Part shown: one piece after another, positions 1 to 7,211 of the stretch | How the letters are laid out: each line of letters opens with the position of its first letter | Position numbering within the stretch: position 1 is the first letter of the stretch | Notes under the pieces: model-generated | Told to the model about the DNA's origin: nothing | Databases searched by the model: none | The model's input: only the letters and a program-made list of their open reading frames with translations | Made by a program: the position numbers and the translations under genes | NCBI GenBank assembly: GCA_900547455.1 | Contig: URGV01000048.1 | Coordinates: forward strand, 1 to 13,454 | DNA: 13,454 nucleotides | Direction: 5' to 3' | DNA from: an uncultured Oscillospiraceae bacterium | Lineage (GTDB): Bacteria; Bacillota; Clostridia; Oscillospirales; Ruminococcaceae

Positions 1-116
1 CCTACTTTCTCTACGCGAGAAAGTAGGCCGGGGTGCGGGGCGGAGCGCCCGCTCTGGGGGAGCGCAGAGGGGGCAGCACCTCTGGTGCACCCCCTCGCAA
101 GAAAGTCCCCCCGCCG
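1..116 (-). repeat. Composite hairpin repeat, copy 1 (inverted)
   Basis: Non-coding, hairpin-rich block directly downstream of the 625-residue serine hydrolase, whose stop codon is at 117-119. Positions 1-11 and 17-27 form a perfect 11-bp stem (CCTACTTTCTC) around TACGC. Positions 38-50 read GGGCGGAGCGCCC, a GC hairpin. Positions 67-96 form an imperfect GAGGGGG/CCCCTC stem enclosing GCACC/GGTGC. Read on the minus strand, the order is GGGCGCTCCGCCC, then CCCCGG, then the CTTTC hairpin, the same order as copies 2 and 3 on the plus strand. None of these hairpins has a T-tract, so simple terminator function is not obvious. The element may continue beyond the window. Confidence 0.7.
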
Positions 117-1994
117 CTAGATGAGCGAAATGTACCCTTCCTCCACCGGCTGGAAGCGGTTGTCCAAAAGGCTGTCGAAGACGACGCTGCCTTCTGGATT
201 AAACAGAAGGAGCCGTCTCCCTTCAGGGATGGCGGGCAGCTCGGTGAGCTTGTGATCCAGGCGGTAGAGCTGGTTTTCTTCGCCGCGGGGGGCAAAGGCC
301 TGTCCCTGCCAGCTCTCCAGCGAGGAGGTATCCCGGTAGCGGTAGCCGCTGCACTCGCAGGTTTCTGCGCCGTCCTGTTCCTCAAAATAGAGGTTGAGCA
401 GGTCGCGGCCGGCCTGCCAGGGCAGGTTGATGGCGCCGCAGGCCAGCTGATCGGAGGGCTTGCCGTCGATGTAAGGGGTGAGCGGGATCTCAAAATAAGG
501 CTGCTTGCCTTCGCGGCTGTCGTTGACAAAGGAGGCGATCAGCAGGCCGGGCACCTCGCTGTTGGTCAGCAGCTGGAAGGCGTTGAGCTCGCTGTTGCCA
601 ATGATGTCCTCCGCAAAGACGTTGGCAATCAGATACTGCTTGCCGATGCGCGCCTTCCAGGCCTCCGGCAGCGGCTGGCAGAGACAGTCGTCGGCCTTGA
701 TGGCCAGGGGGAAGGAGCGGTTCTGCACCTTTGCCATCAGGTATCGCTTGCCCTCGTGCTGATAAAAGAAGAAGCGGTAATCGGGCTTCCAGACAATCTC
801 TCCGTCCTGATACAGCAGGTTGGTGTACAGCTTTTTGGAGCCGCCGCGCATATCCTCTGCGAGGATATCCACCCGCGCCCCCTCGATCAGCACCCGCAGC
901 GAACGGCCGCCGGTGAGGTACAGGCCCTGGTAGTTCTCAGCGTCCTGTTGTGGAACGGGCTGGTGATTTTTCCAGATGTTGACGCCGCGCTCTAGCATGG
1001 CGACGGCAAATAGCTGCAAAATCTCCGCCTTGACATCGGCGCCGCAGTCGTAGGTGGCGGAGATGGCCAGCACGGCATTGTACTGCGGGATGACGATCAG
1101 GCGTGAAGAAAACTCCTTGGTGCCGCCGCCCTTTTCCAGCACACCGCAGCCTAAGGCGTAGGTCTCGTGCGGCATATCCACCGAGTCCCAGCCGAGGCCG
1201 TAGTTCTGAGAAAAGCCGTCCGCAGGCAGGATGGTGGTACCCTGGGGTTTATCGATCTCCTGCTTGCTCTGCTCGCTGACGACCTTATTTTCGGTCAAAA
1301 AGAGCTGGCCAAACTTGCACAGGTCGGCCATGGTGGTGCCGATGCCGCCTGCTCCCTCCGGGCCGATGCTCTCCGGCGGCATGCCGACGATGAAGGTGTG
1401 CTGGTAGTCGTGGTTGCGCTGGGAGGACTGGCGGCTGGAGTGCGCGCCGATCGGCTCGGTGATGTACTGCTTGCAGTATTCGCCGTAGCTCATGCCGCTG
1501 ACCTGCGCGACTACCATCTCCGCCAGGGTAAAGCCGTCGTTGCAGTAGACCGAGAAGGCACCCGGCTCGCTGTGCAGCGCGCTGTGGGCCAGAAAACGGT
1601 AGACCTCCTCGTAATAATCCTCGTCCCGGCGGGGGCGGCTGGCAGCAAGCCAGCGCCACTGGGTGCCGGGCAGTCCGCAGGAGTGGCTCAGGCAGTGGCG
1701 GAGGGTGATCTTTTTGTACCGCTCGTCCGGCATCCAGAAGCGAGGAAGGTATTCACAGACGGGGCGGTCCAGCTCGAGCAGGCCACGCTCGACCAGCTGC
1801 ATGACAGCCACCGCGCAGTAGACCTTGGAGATGGAACCGACGTTGTAGGTGCCGCCGCGGATGGGGTTGCGGCCCATCGAATCCTCGGCGATAATTTGCC
1901 CATCAATCATGATGGCATAGGCGGCGGAGGAACATTTCTCCGAAAGGTCGCGCTGCAAAAGGGCGGAAAGGCGTTGGGTTAGTGCGTTCATCAT
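117..1994 (-). CDS. Beta-lactamase-family serine hydrolase without signal peptide, with extra C-terminal region
   Basis: A 625-residue SxxK serine hydrolase of the class C beta-lactamase / DD-peptidase superfamily. Visible motifs are S54-I-S-K57 (nucleophile and general base, in NVGSISK), the LSHSCGLPG segment at about 102-110 (family LTHTSGLP), Y150-C-N152 (the YxN motif), and EKGGGTKEFSS further on, matching the KTG/HxG strand. The catalytic domain ends at roughly residue 330. About 290 further residues are not recognised beyond a short YQGLY segment like those that follow such domains in related esterases. The N-terminus (MMNALTQRL) is not a signal peptide, so the enzyme is probably cytoplasmic. 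The ATG at 1994 is chosen because AAAGGAG ends five bases upstream; the ATG at 1991 is equally possible, and an in-frame TTG at 1997 lies too close to the ribosome binding site. The substrate is unknown; esterase or peptidase activity are both possible. Confidence 0.85.
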   Translation of the reverse strand: MMNALTQRLSALLQRDLSEKCSSAAYAIMIDGQIIAEDSMGRNPIRGGTYNVGSISKVYCAVAVMQLVERGLLELDRPVCEYLPRFWMPDERYKKITLRHCLSHSCGLPGTQWRWLAASRPRRDEDYYEEVYRFLAHSALHSEPGAFSVYCNDGFTLAEMVVAQVSGMSYGEYCKQYITEPIGAHSSRQSSQRNHDYQHTFIVGMPPESIGPEGAGGIGTTMADLCKFGQLFLTENKVVSEQSKQEIDKPQGTTILPADGFSQNYGLGWDSVDMPHETYALGCGVLEKGGGTKEFSSRLIVIPQYNAVLAISATYDCGADVKAEILQLFAVAMLERGVNIWKNHQPVPQQDAENYQGLYLTGGRSLRVLIEGARVDILAEDMRGGSKKLYTNLLYQDGEIVWKPDYRFFFYQHEGKRYLMAKVQNRSFPLAIKADDCLCQPLPEAWKARIGKQYLIANVFAEDIIGNSELNAFQLLTNSEVPGLLIASFVNDSREGKQPYFEIPLTPYIDGKPSDQLACGAINLPWQAGRDLLNLYFEEQDGAETCECSGYRYRDTSSLESWQGQAFAPRGEENQLYRLDHKLTELPAIPEGRRLLLFNPEGSVVFDSLLDNRFQPVEEGYISLI

Positions 1995-2040
1995 CAAAAC
2001 TCCTTTGTATCAAATATTGTGGACCTGCAAGAAGGCCCGT

Positions 2041-2078
2041 GTAAAAAATCCGGTACATCCATTGTACCGGATTTTTAC
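2041..2078 (-). terminator. Rho-independent terminator after the peptide-binding lipoprotein gene
   Basis: A 16-bp inverted repeat with one bulged A (GTAAAAATCCGGTACA against its complement) around a 5-base loop. It lies about 50 bases past the stop of the binding-protein gene and before the serine hydrolase. A-runs on one arm and T-runs on the other place a U-tract at the 3' side in both directions. It separates the binding-protein transcript from the serine hydrolase gene. No convincing promoter was found in the short stretch between hairpin and serine hydrolase, so some read-through may express that gene. Confidence 0.75.
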
Positions 2079-2130
2079 AGGACGAACCCGTTCTTTTTTT
2101 AGGAAAGGTTCGCGTCAAGAGAGGACAGGG

Positions 2131-4116
2131 TTATTGGGCGGCCTCATATTCGGCCTTGATGGCTTCGATTTCCTCGGTGGTATAGCCGTCAGCGTTGGTC
2201 TCCCAGTTTTTCATCTTGCCGTTCTGCCAGGCGAAGATGGCGTTGACGGTGCTGTAAGGGTCTATCTTGGTTAGGCACAGGCTGACAGGATAGTAGGAAG
2301 GGATTACCAAAGCGTTCTCAATCATGTAGGCTTCCGCCTCGGCGAAGGCCTGCAGGCGCTTGTCGTTGTCGTCATAGATCTGGCTGGCCTGGTCAACCAT
2401 GTCGGTGAAGGTGCGGTAGGTCTCCAAAAGGTCTTTGGTTGCTTCGCTTTCCTCAACGGAATTGATGTTGGTGAGGATGTTGGCATAGAAGGCGCTGTCG
2501 CTTCCCATCACTTCCTGGTCAAGGAAGGTTTTCGGGTCACCGTAGTCCGGGACCCAGGAATCCTCATAGAAGGAGTGGAGCTTGGGGGTCAGCACCTCGG
2601 AGATCAGGTTGGAGACGTAGGATTTAATGTTCAGTTTGATGTAGTCGTCGCCAAAGCAGTCGGAATAGACCTGCTGCAGCACGCGGGCGTGGTCCATGAC
2701 AGTCTGGTTGTTGGCGGTGATGTAAAGGTCCATCTCAACCGGGAAGGTGACGCCCAGAGCGGTCAGTTCCTCGATGGCCTGCTGCTTGTACTGCTCGGCT
2801 TTTTCAGCATCCAGACGGACAATCTGCTCACCGTTGAGCTCGGGAAGTCCCAGCTCCTGGCGGACCAGCTCGGTGTAGTCGGTGCCGTCGGAGGTGTAGG
2901 CCAGGCCCTTCATGGTGTAGTATTCGTTTTCACAGCTCAGAGGGTCCAGCGGATTCAGGCGGCTGTAATAGTTGGTCAGGTCAAGGCCGTAGTAGATGGA
3001 CAGCCGGAAAGCTTTGTTGGCCGCAGCGGTGTTCCAGTTGGTGTCGGGGGTCCCGTCCTCTTTGTACTTGTCAAAGTTGAAGCGGATGGAGTAGGAGCGG
3101 GTTGGCTGGAGCGGAATCATGCTGTCGTGATATTCGTGGTTGGGGTCATCCAAGATGGTTTGGATGGTGCTTTCGTACAGGCTGACCTGGTCGATCTCAC
3201 CGGACTGGTAGAGCTGGTAGGCAGTATCGGTGGAGTCGACAATCTTGATGGTGACGGTATCGAACAGCTTGCAGTCCTTGTCCCAGTAGGCAGGGTTTTT
3301 GGTGAGCGTTTTTTCGTTGCCCTGCACATAGGAGGTCATGGTGTAGCAGCCGTTGTACCACATGTTCTCATTGTTCATCGCCTGCACGCCGTCCGGTCCG
3401 CCCAGCGCATCTACCAGATACTGAGACAGCGGATACATATTGACGGCAAGGTCGTCAAAATAGGGGATGTTGTTTAAGCAGTGAAAGATCAGGGTGTAGT
3501 CGTCGGGGGCCTCAATCTTTACGGTGTCCCGAAAGACAGAGCCTTCACCGGCGGTTAAGGAGTAGGCTTCTTCGGTGGAGAGCGATTTGGTATATTCGTA
3601 ATATTCGGAAGCGCCTTCCAGGATGGAGGTAAGATTGGCGCCAAGGACACCGCTGTTTTTATGGAAGTTAAAGGTCCACTCCATCGCGGTCAAAAAGTCC
3701 TGCGCGGTCAGGTCGGCCATCTCGTTGCCGTTCATGTCGACCCACTTGACCCCCTCGCGAATTTTGAAGGTCCAGGTCAGGCCGTTGTCGTCGGTCCCAT
3801 ATTCCTCAGCGATGCAGGGAACGACCTGGTTGTGATTGTTGATTTCAAGCAGGGGGTCCATGAGGTTGGTCAGCTGGGAAAAGTCCGAGCCGTTCTGGGC
3901 GTATAGAATGTTGAAGGTGGAGAGTTCGCCCGAGGGAGACTTATAGATCACCAAATCTTTAATCTCATTTTCCTGTGTTGCCTGCTCCTCCTGCGCTGCA
4001 GAGCTGGGCGCTTCTGCGGAGCTCTCCGGCTCTTCTGTGGTACCGCTGCTGCATCCGCCCAGTGTCAGTGCTGCGGCCAAGGCGAGGGCCAGCAGACGGG
4101 AAAGTTTCTTCTTCAT
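2131..4116 (-). CDS. Peptide-type ABC transporter substrate-binding lipoprotein (SBP family 5)
   Basis: A 661-residue extracytoplasmic solute-binding protein of the OppA/DppA type (SBP_bac_5). MKKKLSRLLALALAAALTLG leads into a lipobox with Cys22 (LGGC), then an S/E/A-rich linker, so the mature protein should be lipid-anchored on the cell surface. Family-typical stretches follow: a leading beta-strand with STFNILYAQNG, MDPLLEINN, AEEYGTDDNGLTWTFKIREG with VKW, and a C-terminal section with SWVPDYGDPKTFLDQ. It is longer than classic OppA (about 540 residues). The start is set by AAGGAGG six bases before the ATG at 4116; an in-frame extension to 4200 lacks a ribosome binding site and would bury the signal peptide. 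No permease or ATPase gene is adjacent, so it either works with a transporter encoded elsewhere or acts as a peptide sensor. Its ligand cannot be told from sequence. Confidence 0.93.
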   Translation of the reverse strand: MKKKLSRLLALALAAALTLGGCSSGTTEEPESSAEAPSSAAQEEQATQENEIKDLVIYKSPSGELSTFNILYAQNGSDFSQLTNLMDPLLEINNHNQVVPCIAEEYGTDDNGLTWTFKIREGVKWVDMNGNEMADLTAQDFLTAMEWTFNFHKNSGVLGANLTSILEGASEYYEYTKSLSTEEAYSLTAGEGSVFRDTVKIEAPDDYTLIFHCLNNIPYFDDLAVNMYPLSQYLVDALGGPDGVQAMNNENMWYNGCYTMTSYVQGNEKTLTKNPAYWDKDCKLFDTVTIKIVDSTDTAYQLYQSGEIDQVSLYESTIQTILDDPNHEYHDSMIPLQPTRSYSIRFNFDKYKEDGTPDTNWNTAAANKAFRLSIYYGLDLTNYYSRLNPLDPLSCENEYYTMKGLAYTSDGTDYTELVRQELGLPELNGEQIVRLDAEKAEQYKQQAIEELTALGVTFPVEMDLYITANNQTVMDHARVLQQVYSDCFGDDYIKLNIKSYVSNLISEVLTPKLHSFYEDSWVPDYGDPKTFLDQEVMGSDSAFYANILTNINSVEESEATKDLLETYRTFTDMVDQASQIYDDNDKRLQAFAEAEAYMIENALVIPSYYPVSLCLTKIDPYSTVNAIFAWQNGKMKNWETNADGYTTEEIEAIKAEYEAAQ

Positions 4117-4211
4117 AATAAACCTCCTTCGGCCACACTTTGGAAGAAGGGCGGCCTGTTTGGGATTGCGGCTCCGAACCAAAAGGGGGCGGAGCGACAC
4201 TTTTTTACATG

Positions 4212-4246
4212 GTTTATTATAAACTATAAAGTAACTTTAGACTCAA
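4212..4246 (-). promoter_or_regulatory. Likely sigma-A promoter of the peptide-binding lipoprotein gene
   Basis: On the minus strand, TATAAT (4221-4216) is preceded by TTGAGT (4246-4241). The spacing is 19 bases, longer than the ideal 17. A second -10-like TATAGT (4228-4223) overlaps the region but is only 12 bases from TTGAGT. The -10 box sits at the centre of a perfect 13-base palindrome, GTTTATTATAAAC (4212-4224), which could be an operator or just a symmetric AT-rich -10. The start codon is about 100 bases downstream, leaving a long 5' leader. Confidence 0.5.
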
Positions 4247-4335
4247 GTGCTATAATCCATAAAAATTGCACGATCAGATAAGCAATCTGACTAGGAATAG
4301 GGAAAGAAGGAAGATCTCTTTTGGAAAAAACAAAT

Positions 4336-4375
4336 AAGCCGGCGGGCGCTGGAGAGGGCGTCCGCCGGCTTTTTT
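4336..4375. terminator. Terminator of the dlt operon (bidirectional hairpin)
   Basis: A 14-bp stem, AAGCCGGCGG-G-CGC against its complement with one G:T pair, around GGAGAGG-type loop sequence. In the minus direction, that of the dlt operon, the stem carries one A:C mismatch and is followed by TTATTTGTTTTTT. In the plus direction it is followed directly by a T-run (4370-4375). It lies about 100 bases past the dltX stop at 4473, so it closes the long minus-strand operon before the binding-protein gene. Confidence 0.75.
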
Positions 4376-4472
4376 ATGGATTCCGGGCCTGTCAAGAAAA
4401 GCGGGAGGAGGGCAGATGAAAGTAAGAGAGGGAGAATCGTCCCGCCAAGGGCCCGGTAAGAAGATGTCAAAT

Positions 4473-4634
4473 TTAAAAGGCGTTGTACACAAAGTCGATC
4501 TGCTGCTGCGGGCCGAACATCCAGTAGAGCAGCAACAGCAGCAGCACAGCGGTGTACCAGAGCAGGCGCAGAGGGAACTTTGTAAAGACAAGCGTCTTAA
4601 TCCGCGTAATAGTAGTCGATAAGCGCGCGATCAA
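4473..4634 (-). CDS. dltX: DltX, small membrane protein of teichoic acid D-alanylation
   Basis: A 53-residue protein overlapping the end of dltD by 38 bases in another frame. The N-terminal part is basic (R4, R11, K13, K19, R23). One membrane segment follows (about 24-40, LLWYTAVLLLLLLYWMF), then a short tail ending F48-V-Y-N-A-F53. DltX proteins are about 50 residues, have a single membrane helix with the C-terminus outside, and end in a conserved F-[IV]-Y-N-x-F motif. The tyrosine of that motif (Y50 here) is reported as an acyl acceptor between DltB and DltD. The only sensible start is TTG at 4634, ten bases after AAGGGG inside dltD; no ATG fits. In Bacilli dltX usually precedes dltA, whereas here it is last. 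The identity rests on motif, size, topology and operon context. Confidence 0.85.
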   Translation of the reverse strand: MIARLSTTITRIKTLVFTKFPLRLLWYTAVLLLLLLYWMFGPQQQIDFVYNAF

Positions 4635-5805
4635 CTTGCAGCCACCCCTTCCAGCCCAGGTGCATCACGTCACACATGAAGTAGGGCTCATATTCATAGC
4701 CGGTGAGGTCCAGCATCTGGATGCCGTACTCGCCGGCGATCTGCCGCACATTCTCATAATATTGCTGGCGGCGGTCGGCGGTAAAGCCGGTGTAGTCGCT
4801 CCACTGGCCGTGCATCGGCACGTGGACAAACAGCGGCTCAATGCCTTTTTCGTTGCAGATTTGGAACAGGATGCGCAGGTCGTCGTACTCCACCGATTCG
4901 GAGTAGCTCAGGTTCGCTTCGCTGCCCTGCTGGCGCTCCAGGCGGGAGCCGATGTAGGTGGTGTAGTAGTCGTTGTTCATCCCAAAGTCGTTGTTGGAGG
5001 ACATTTCGAGGCCATCCTGGGTGGCCTGCTGCTCCTCCTGCGCCCAGTCGATTTCGGCAGAGCTGTCGGAGGGGGAAGCGTCCACCCCGCGCTGCAGGAT
5101 GGGTCGGGAGACGGCCATGTCCCGGAGGTCATATAAAAAGGAACGCAGCGCATAGTAGGGGGTCAGAATAAAGTTGGCGGCGCTGGAGAGGAGGGAGGGA
5201 GACTGCTCGTGCGCGGCCAGCACCTGGATGGCCGGGTCGACCTCGGCGGCGTCGGGCAGCTCGCGATAGGCCGCCAGCAGTTCAGAGATCCGCCCGGAGA
5301 GGTACTGCTTGACCTCGTCGGAAAGCTCCGGGTCATTTAGAAGGTCCAGGTACTGCTGGGCGGAGAAGTTTGCCATGAACAGATCCGGCGCGATGCCCTC
5401 CGGCACAAAGGACTGGGGCGAGGTGATGAGCACCACCCTTTCCCCGCGCAGGCTGTCGCCCGAGGCGGCAAGCTCGATGGCGTGGATCAGCGACTGGCAG
5501 GAGCCGCGCCCGATCAGGTCCACCTGAAAGCCTGCTCGCTTGCCGGCGAAGAAGTTGGCCGGATGGGTGAGAATGTAGGTGGTGCGCAGCTCGCTGGAGC
5601 CGAAGATCAGCAGGGTGTCGTCCTGGGCGGCGGAAAGCTCCACCAGATATTCGCCGGTGATCTTTTCGGTGTCGTTGTGGTCGCCCACGCTGTCCCGAAA
5701 AGGCGGCATGGTGCTGCTCAAAACAGCTGCTGTGCCGCCCAGCACCAGCGCGCTGCACAGCAGCATCGACACGGCGGGCAGCAGAACGCAGCGGATTAGC
5801 TTCAT
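4597..5805 (-). CDS. dltD: DltD, teichoic acid D-alanyl transfer protein
   Basis: A 402-residue membrane-anchored SGNH-like protein that completes transfer of D-alanine onto teichoic acid outside the cell. An N-terminal membrane anchor (about 3-29, LIRCVLLPAVSMLLCSALVL) leads to the catalytic block LLIFGSSELRTTY with the likely nucleophile Ser70. The C-terminal DVMHLGWKGWL supplies Asp379 and His382 of the triad. Length matches the family (about 400). Its ATG overlaps the dltC stop in an ATGA junction, so translation is coupled to dltC, and its 3' end overlaps dltX. No oddity beyond the position of dltX. Confidence 0.95.
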   Translation of the reverse strand: MKLIRCVLLPAVSMLLCSALVLGGTAAVLSSTMPPFRDSVGDHNDTEKITGEYLVELSAAQDDTLLIFGSSELRTTYILTHPANFFAGKRAGFQVDLIGRGSCQSLIHAIELAASGDSLRGERVVLITSPQSFVPEGIAPDLFMANFSAQQYLDLLNDPELSDEVKQYLSGRISELLAAYRELPDAAEVDPAIQVLAAHEQSPSLLSSAANFILTPYYALRSFLYDLRDMAVSRPILQRGVDASPSDSSAEIDWAQEEQQATQDGLEMSSNNDFGMNNDYYTTYIGSRLERQQGSEANLSYSESVEYDDLRILFQICNEKGIEPLFVHVPMHGQWSDYTGFTADRRQQYYENVRQIAGEYGIQMLDLTGYEYEPYFMCDVMHLGWKGWLQVDRALIDYYYAD

Positions 5806-6050
5806 GACAGCATGCCCCCAATCGTCCGGGCAATCTTGGCGGGGGTGGCCATCTGTTCGCGGGAGAGCTCGCTGATTTCCAGGTGAAGGCCGAAGCCCTC
5901 CTCCAGCGCCAGCACCATCTGGATGGTGGCGAAGGAATCCAGCAGCCCCTCGTCAAACAGGGCAAGGTCGGGGTCGATCTCCCCCGGCTGCGCGCCGGTG
6001 ATCTCGTTTAGGATGTCTATGACCTTTTGCTCAATGGAATCGATAGACAT
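5802..6050 (-). CDS. dltC: DltC, D-alanyl carrier protein
   Basis: An 82-residue acyl-carrier-type protein. Ser39 in FDEGLLDSFATIQMV is the expected 4'-phosphopantetheine attachment site, which receives D-alanine from DltA and presents it to DltB. Size and the D-S-F motif match DltC rather than fatty-acid ACP, and the context settles it. The start ATG at 6050 follows GGGAGG by eight bases. It lies 27 bases after dltB and overlaps dltD by four bases. Cytoplasmic. Confidence 0.95.
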   Translation of the reverse strand: MSIDSIEQKVIDILNEITGAQPGEIDPDLALFDEGLLDSFATIQMVLALEEGFGLHLEISELSREQMATPAKIARTIGGMLS

Positions 6051-6077
6051 GGTTGTTTCCTCCCGAAAAATGTTGTC

Positions 6078-7211
6078 TTAAATCAGCCTTCCGGAAAAGA
6101 TCAGCAGTCCGAAGCTGAAGAGGTGAAAGGTGACCAGCACGCACACCACCTGTCCCGCGCCGTGGGTTTTGAAGGAGCGGAACGGCTTGCAGTGCAGGTC
6201 CAGCACCTCGTTTAAGCACATCAGCGCGCTGTGGTAGACGCCGTAGAGCAGATACTGCGGCTGCAGCCCGTGCCAGACGCCCATGGCCATCATGTTCAGC
6301 ACATAGCCGAGGTAGGAGGCGGTGCGGGGATTGGAAAAGCGTTTTTGTTTGAGGCTTTTCATGACAAAGCGGGAATACAGGTAGTCCCGCAGCCAGGTGG
6401 AGAGCGAGATGTGCCAGCGCGACCAGAAATCCTTCATGTCCACGCTGAGGAATGGCTGGTTAAAGTTTTCCGGCATCTGGATGCCCAGCAGGTATCCGGT
6501 GCCGATGGCCATGCTGCTGTAGCCGGCAAAGTTAAAGAAGAGGTAGAAGGTGTAACCATACATGTAGGAGAGGGTGGCCCCAAAGCCGCTTTCCGGCAGG
6601 GCGGCAAGCCAGTACTGCTGGATAAAGCCGCTGATTACCACGGCGCTCACGCAGCCGCCAGCCAGCTTCCAGATGCCCTGGGCCAGCAGGGTGCGGTAGC
6701 GTTCGCGGTCGGGCGGACGGTCCAGGTCAGAGAGAAACCGCCGGTAGCGGTCGATGGGCCCGGAGCTGACCGCCGGGAAAAAGAGAAGAAAGTAGCCAAG
6801 CGCCACCGGCCGCAGCTTTTGCAGCCGCCCGTCGTAGATGTCCAACAGCACCTGCACCGCCCGAAAGCTCATGTAGCTGGCGCCCATCAGCCGGGAGAGG
6901 GAAAAGGGCTGCAAAACCTCCCCCAGCTTGATGAGTCCCAGCGGCCCCAGCGCCAGAACCACCGCCGCCCACAAGAGCGGGCGGGTGCGTTTTGGCAGCC
7001 GCCAGAACAGGCAGCACAGGGCCATTTCCCACAAAAAGAAGAGCGCAAGCGCGGCAAGCTGGCCGTTCTGCCAAAAGACGATGACAAGCATCGCCGCGCA
7101 CAGGAAGATGCCGTAATAGTGAAGCTTTTTCCCCAGCAGCCCCAGCACGACGGCCGGAAGCAGACCGAGAAACAACAGATAAAAAAAGAAAAGTCCGGAA
7201 AAGGGAATCAT
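6078..7211 (-). CDS. dltB: DltB, MBOAT-family D-alanyl transfer membrane protein
   Basis: A 377-residue polytopic membrane O-acyltransferase that moves the D-alanyl group from DltC across the membrane. It starts with hydrophobic MIPFSGLFFFYLLFLGLL and has several further membrane segments. Two conserved histidines are visible: H267 in FWSRWHISLSTWLRDY and H314 in MGVWHGLQPQ, the MBOAT active-site motif. The ending TFHLFSFGLLIFSGRL is characteristic of DltB. It is slightly shorter than many DltB proteins (about 400). The ATG overlaps the dltA stop in an ATGA junction, so the two are translationally coupled. Confidence 0.95.
   Translation of the reverse strand: MIPFSGLFFFYLLFLGLLPAVVLGLLGKKLHYYGIFLCAAMLVIVFWQNGQLAALALFFLWEMALCCLFWRLPKRTRPLLWAAVVLALGPLGLIKLGEVLQPFSLSRLMGASYMSFRAVQVLLDIYDGRLQKLRPVALGYFLLFFPAVSSGPIDRYRRFLSDLDRPPDRERYRTLLAQGIWKLAGGCVSAVVISGFIQQYWLAALPESGFGATLSYMYGYTFYLFFNFAGYSSMAIGTGYLLGIQMPENFNQPFLSVDMKDFWSRWHISLSTWLRDYLYSRFVMKSLKQKRFSNPRTASYLGYVLNMMAMGVWHGLQPQYLLYGVYHSALMCLNEVLDLHCKPFRSFKTHGAGQVVCVLVTFHLFSFGLLIFSGRLI

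Larger units (their letters stand above)
4117..4472. other. Intergenic region between dltX and the binding-protein gene
   Basis: A 356-base non-coding stretch. It holds the ribosome binding site and likely promoter of the binding-protein gene (up to about 4246) and the hairpin terminator at 4336-4375. Position 4251-4256 is a plus-strand TATAAT, but I see no -35 box for it and no plus-strand gene after it. Short open frames here lack ribosome binding sites. Nothing else is recognised. Confidence 0.6.

Noticed and set aside
33..995. Plus-strand open frame of 320 codons starting in repeat copy 1
   Set aside because: Antisense to the 625-residue serine hydrolase, begins within a hairpin repeat, and shows no start signals or domain.
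2575..3477. Long plus-strand open frame of 300 codons opposite the peptide-binding lipoprotein gene
   Set aside because: It mirrors a clear SBP gene, its product is a repetitive V/G/L/D-rich composition typical of antisense reading of GC-rich genes, and it has no ribosome binding site.
4251..4256. Plus-strand TATAAT as a promoter
   Set aside because: No -35 box at 16-18 bases and no plus-strand gene downstream before the terminator at 4336-4375.
4274..4591. Minus-strand frame of 105 codons with a run of cysteines
   Set aside because: It reads dltX and the terminator out of frame. The Cys run comes from the Leu codon run of the DltX membrane helix, and there is no ribosome binding site.
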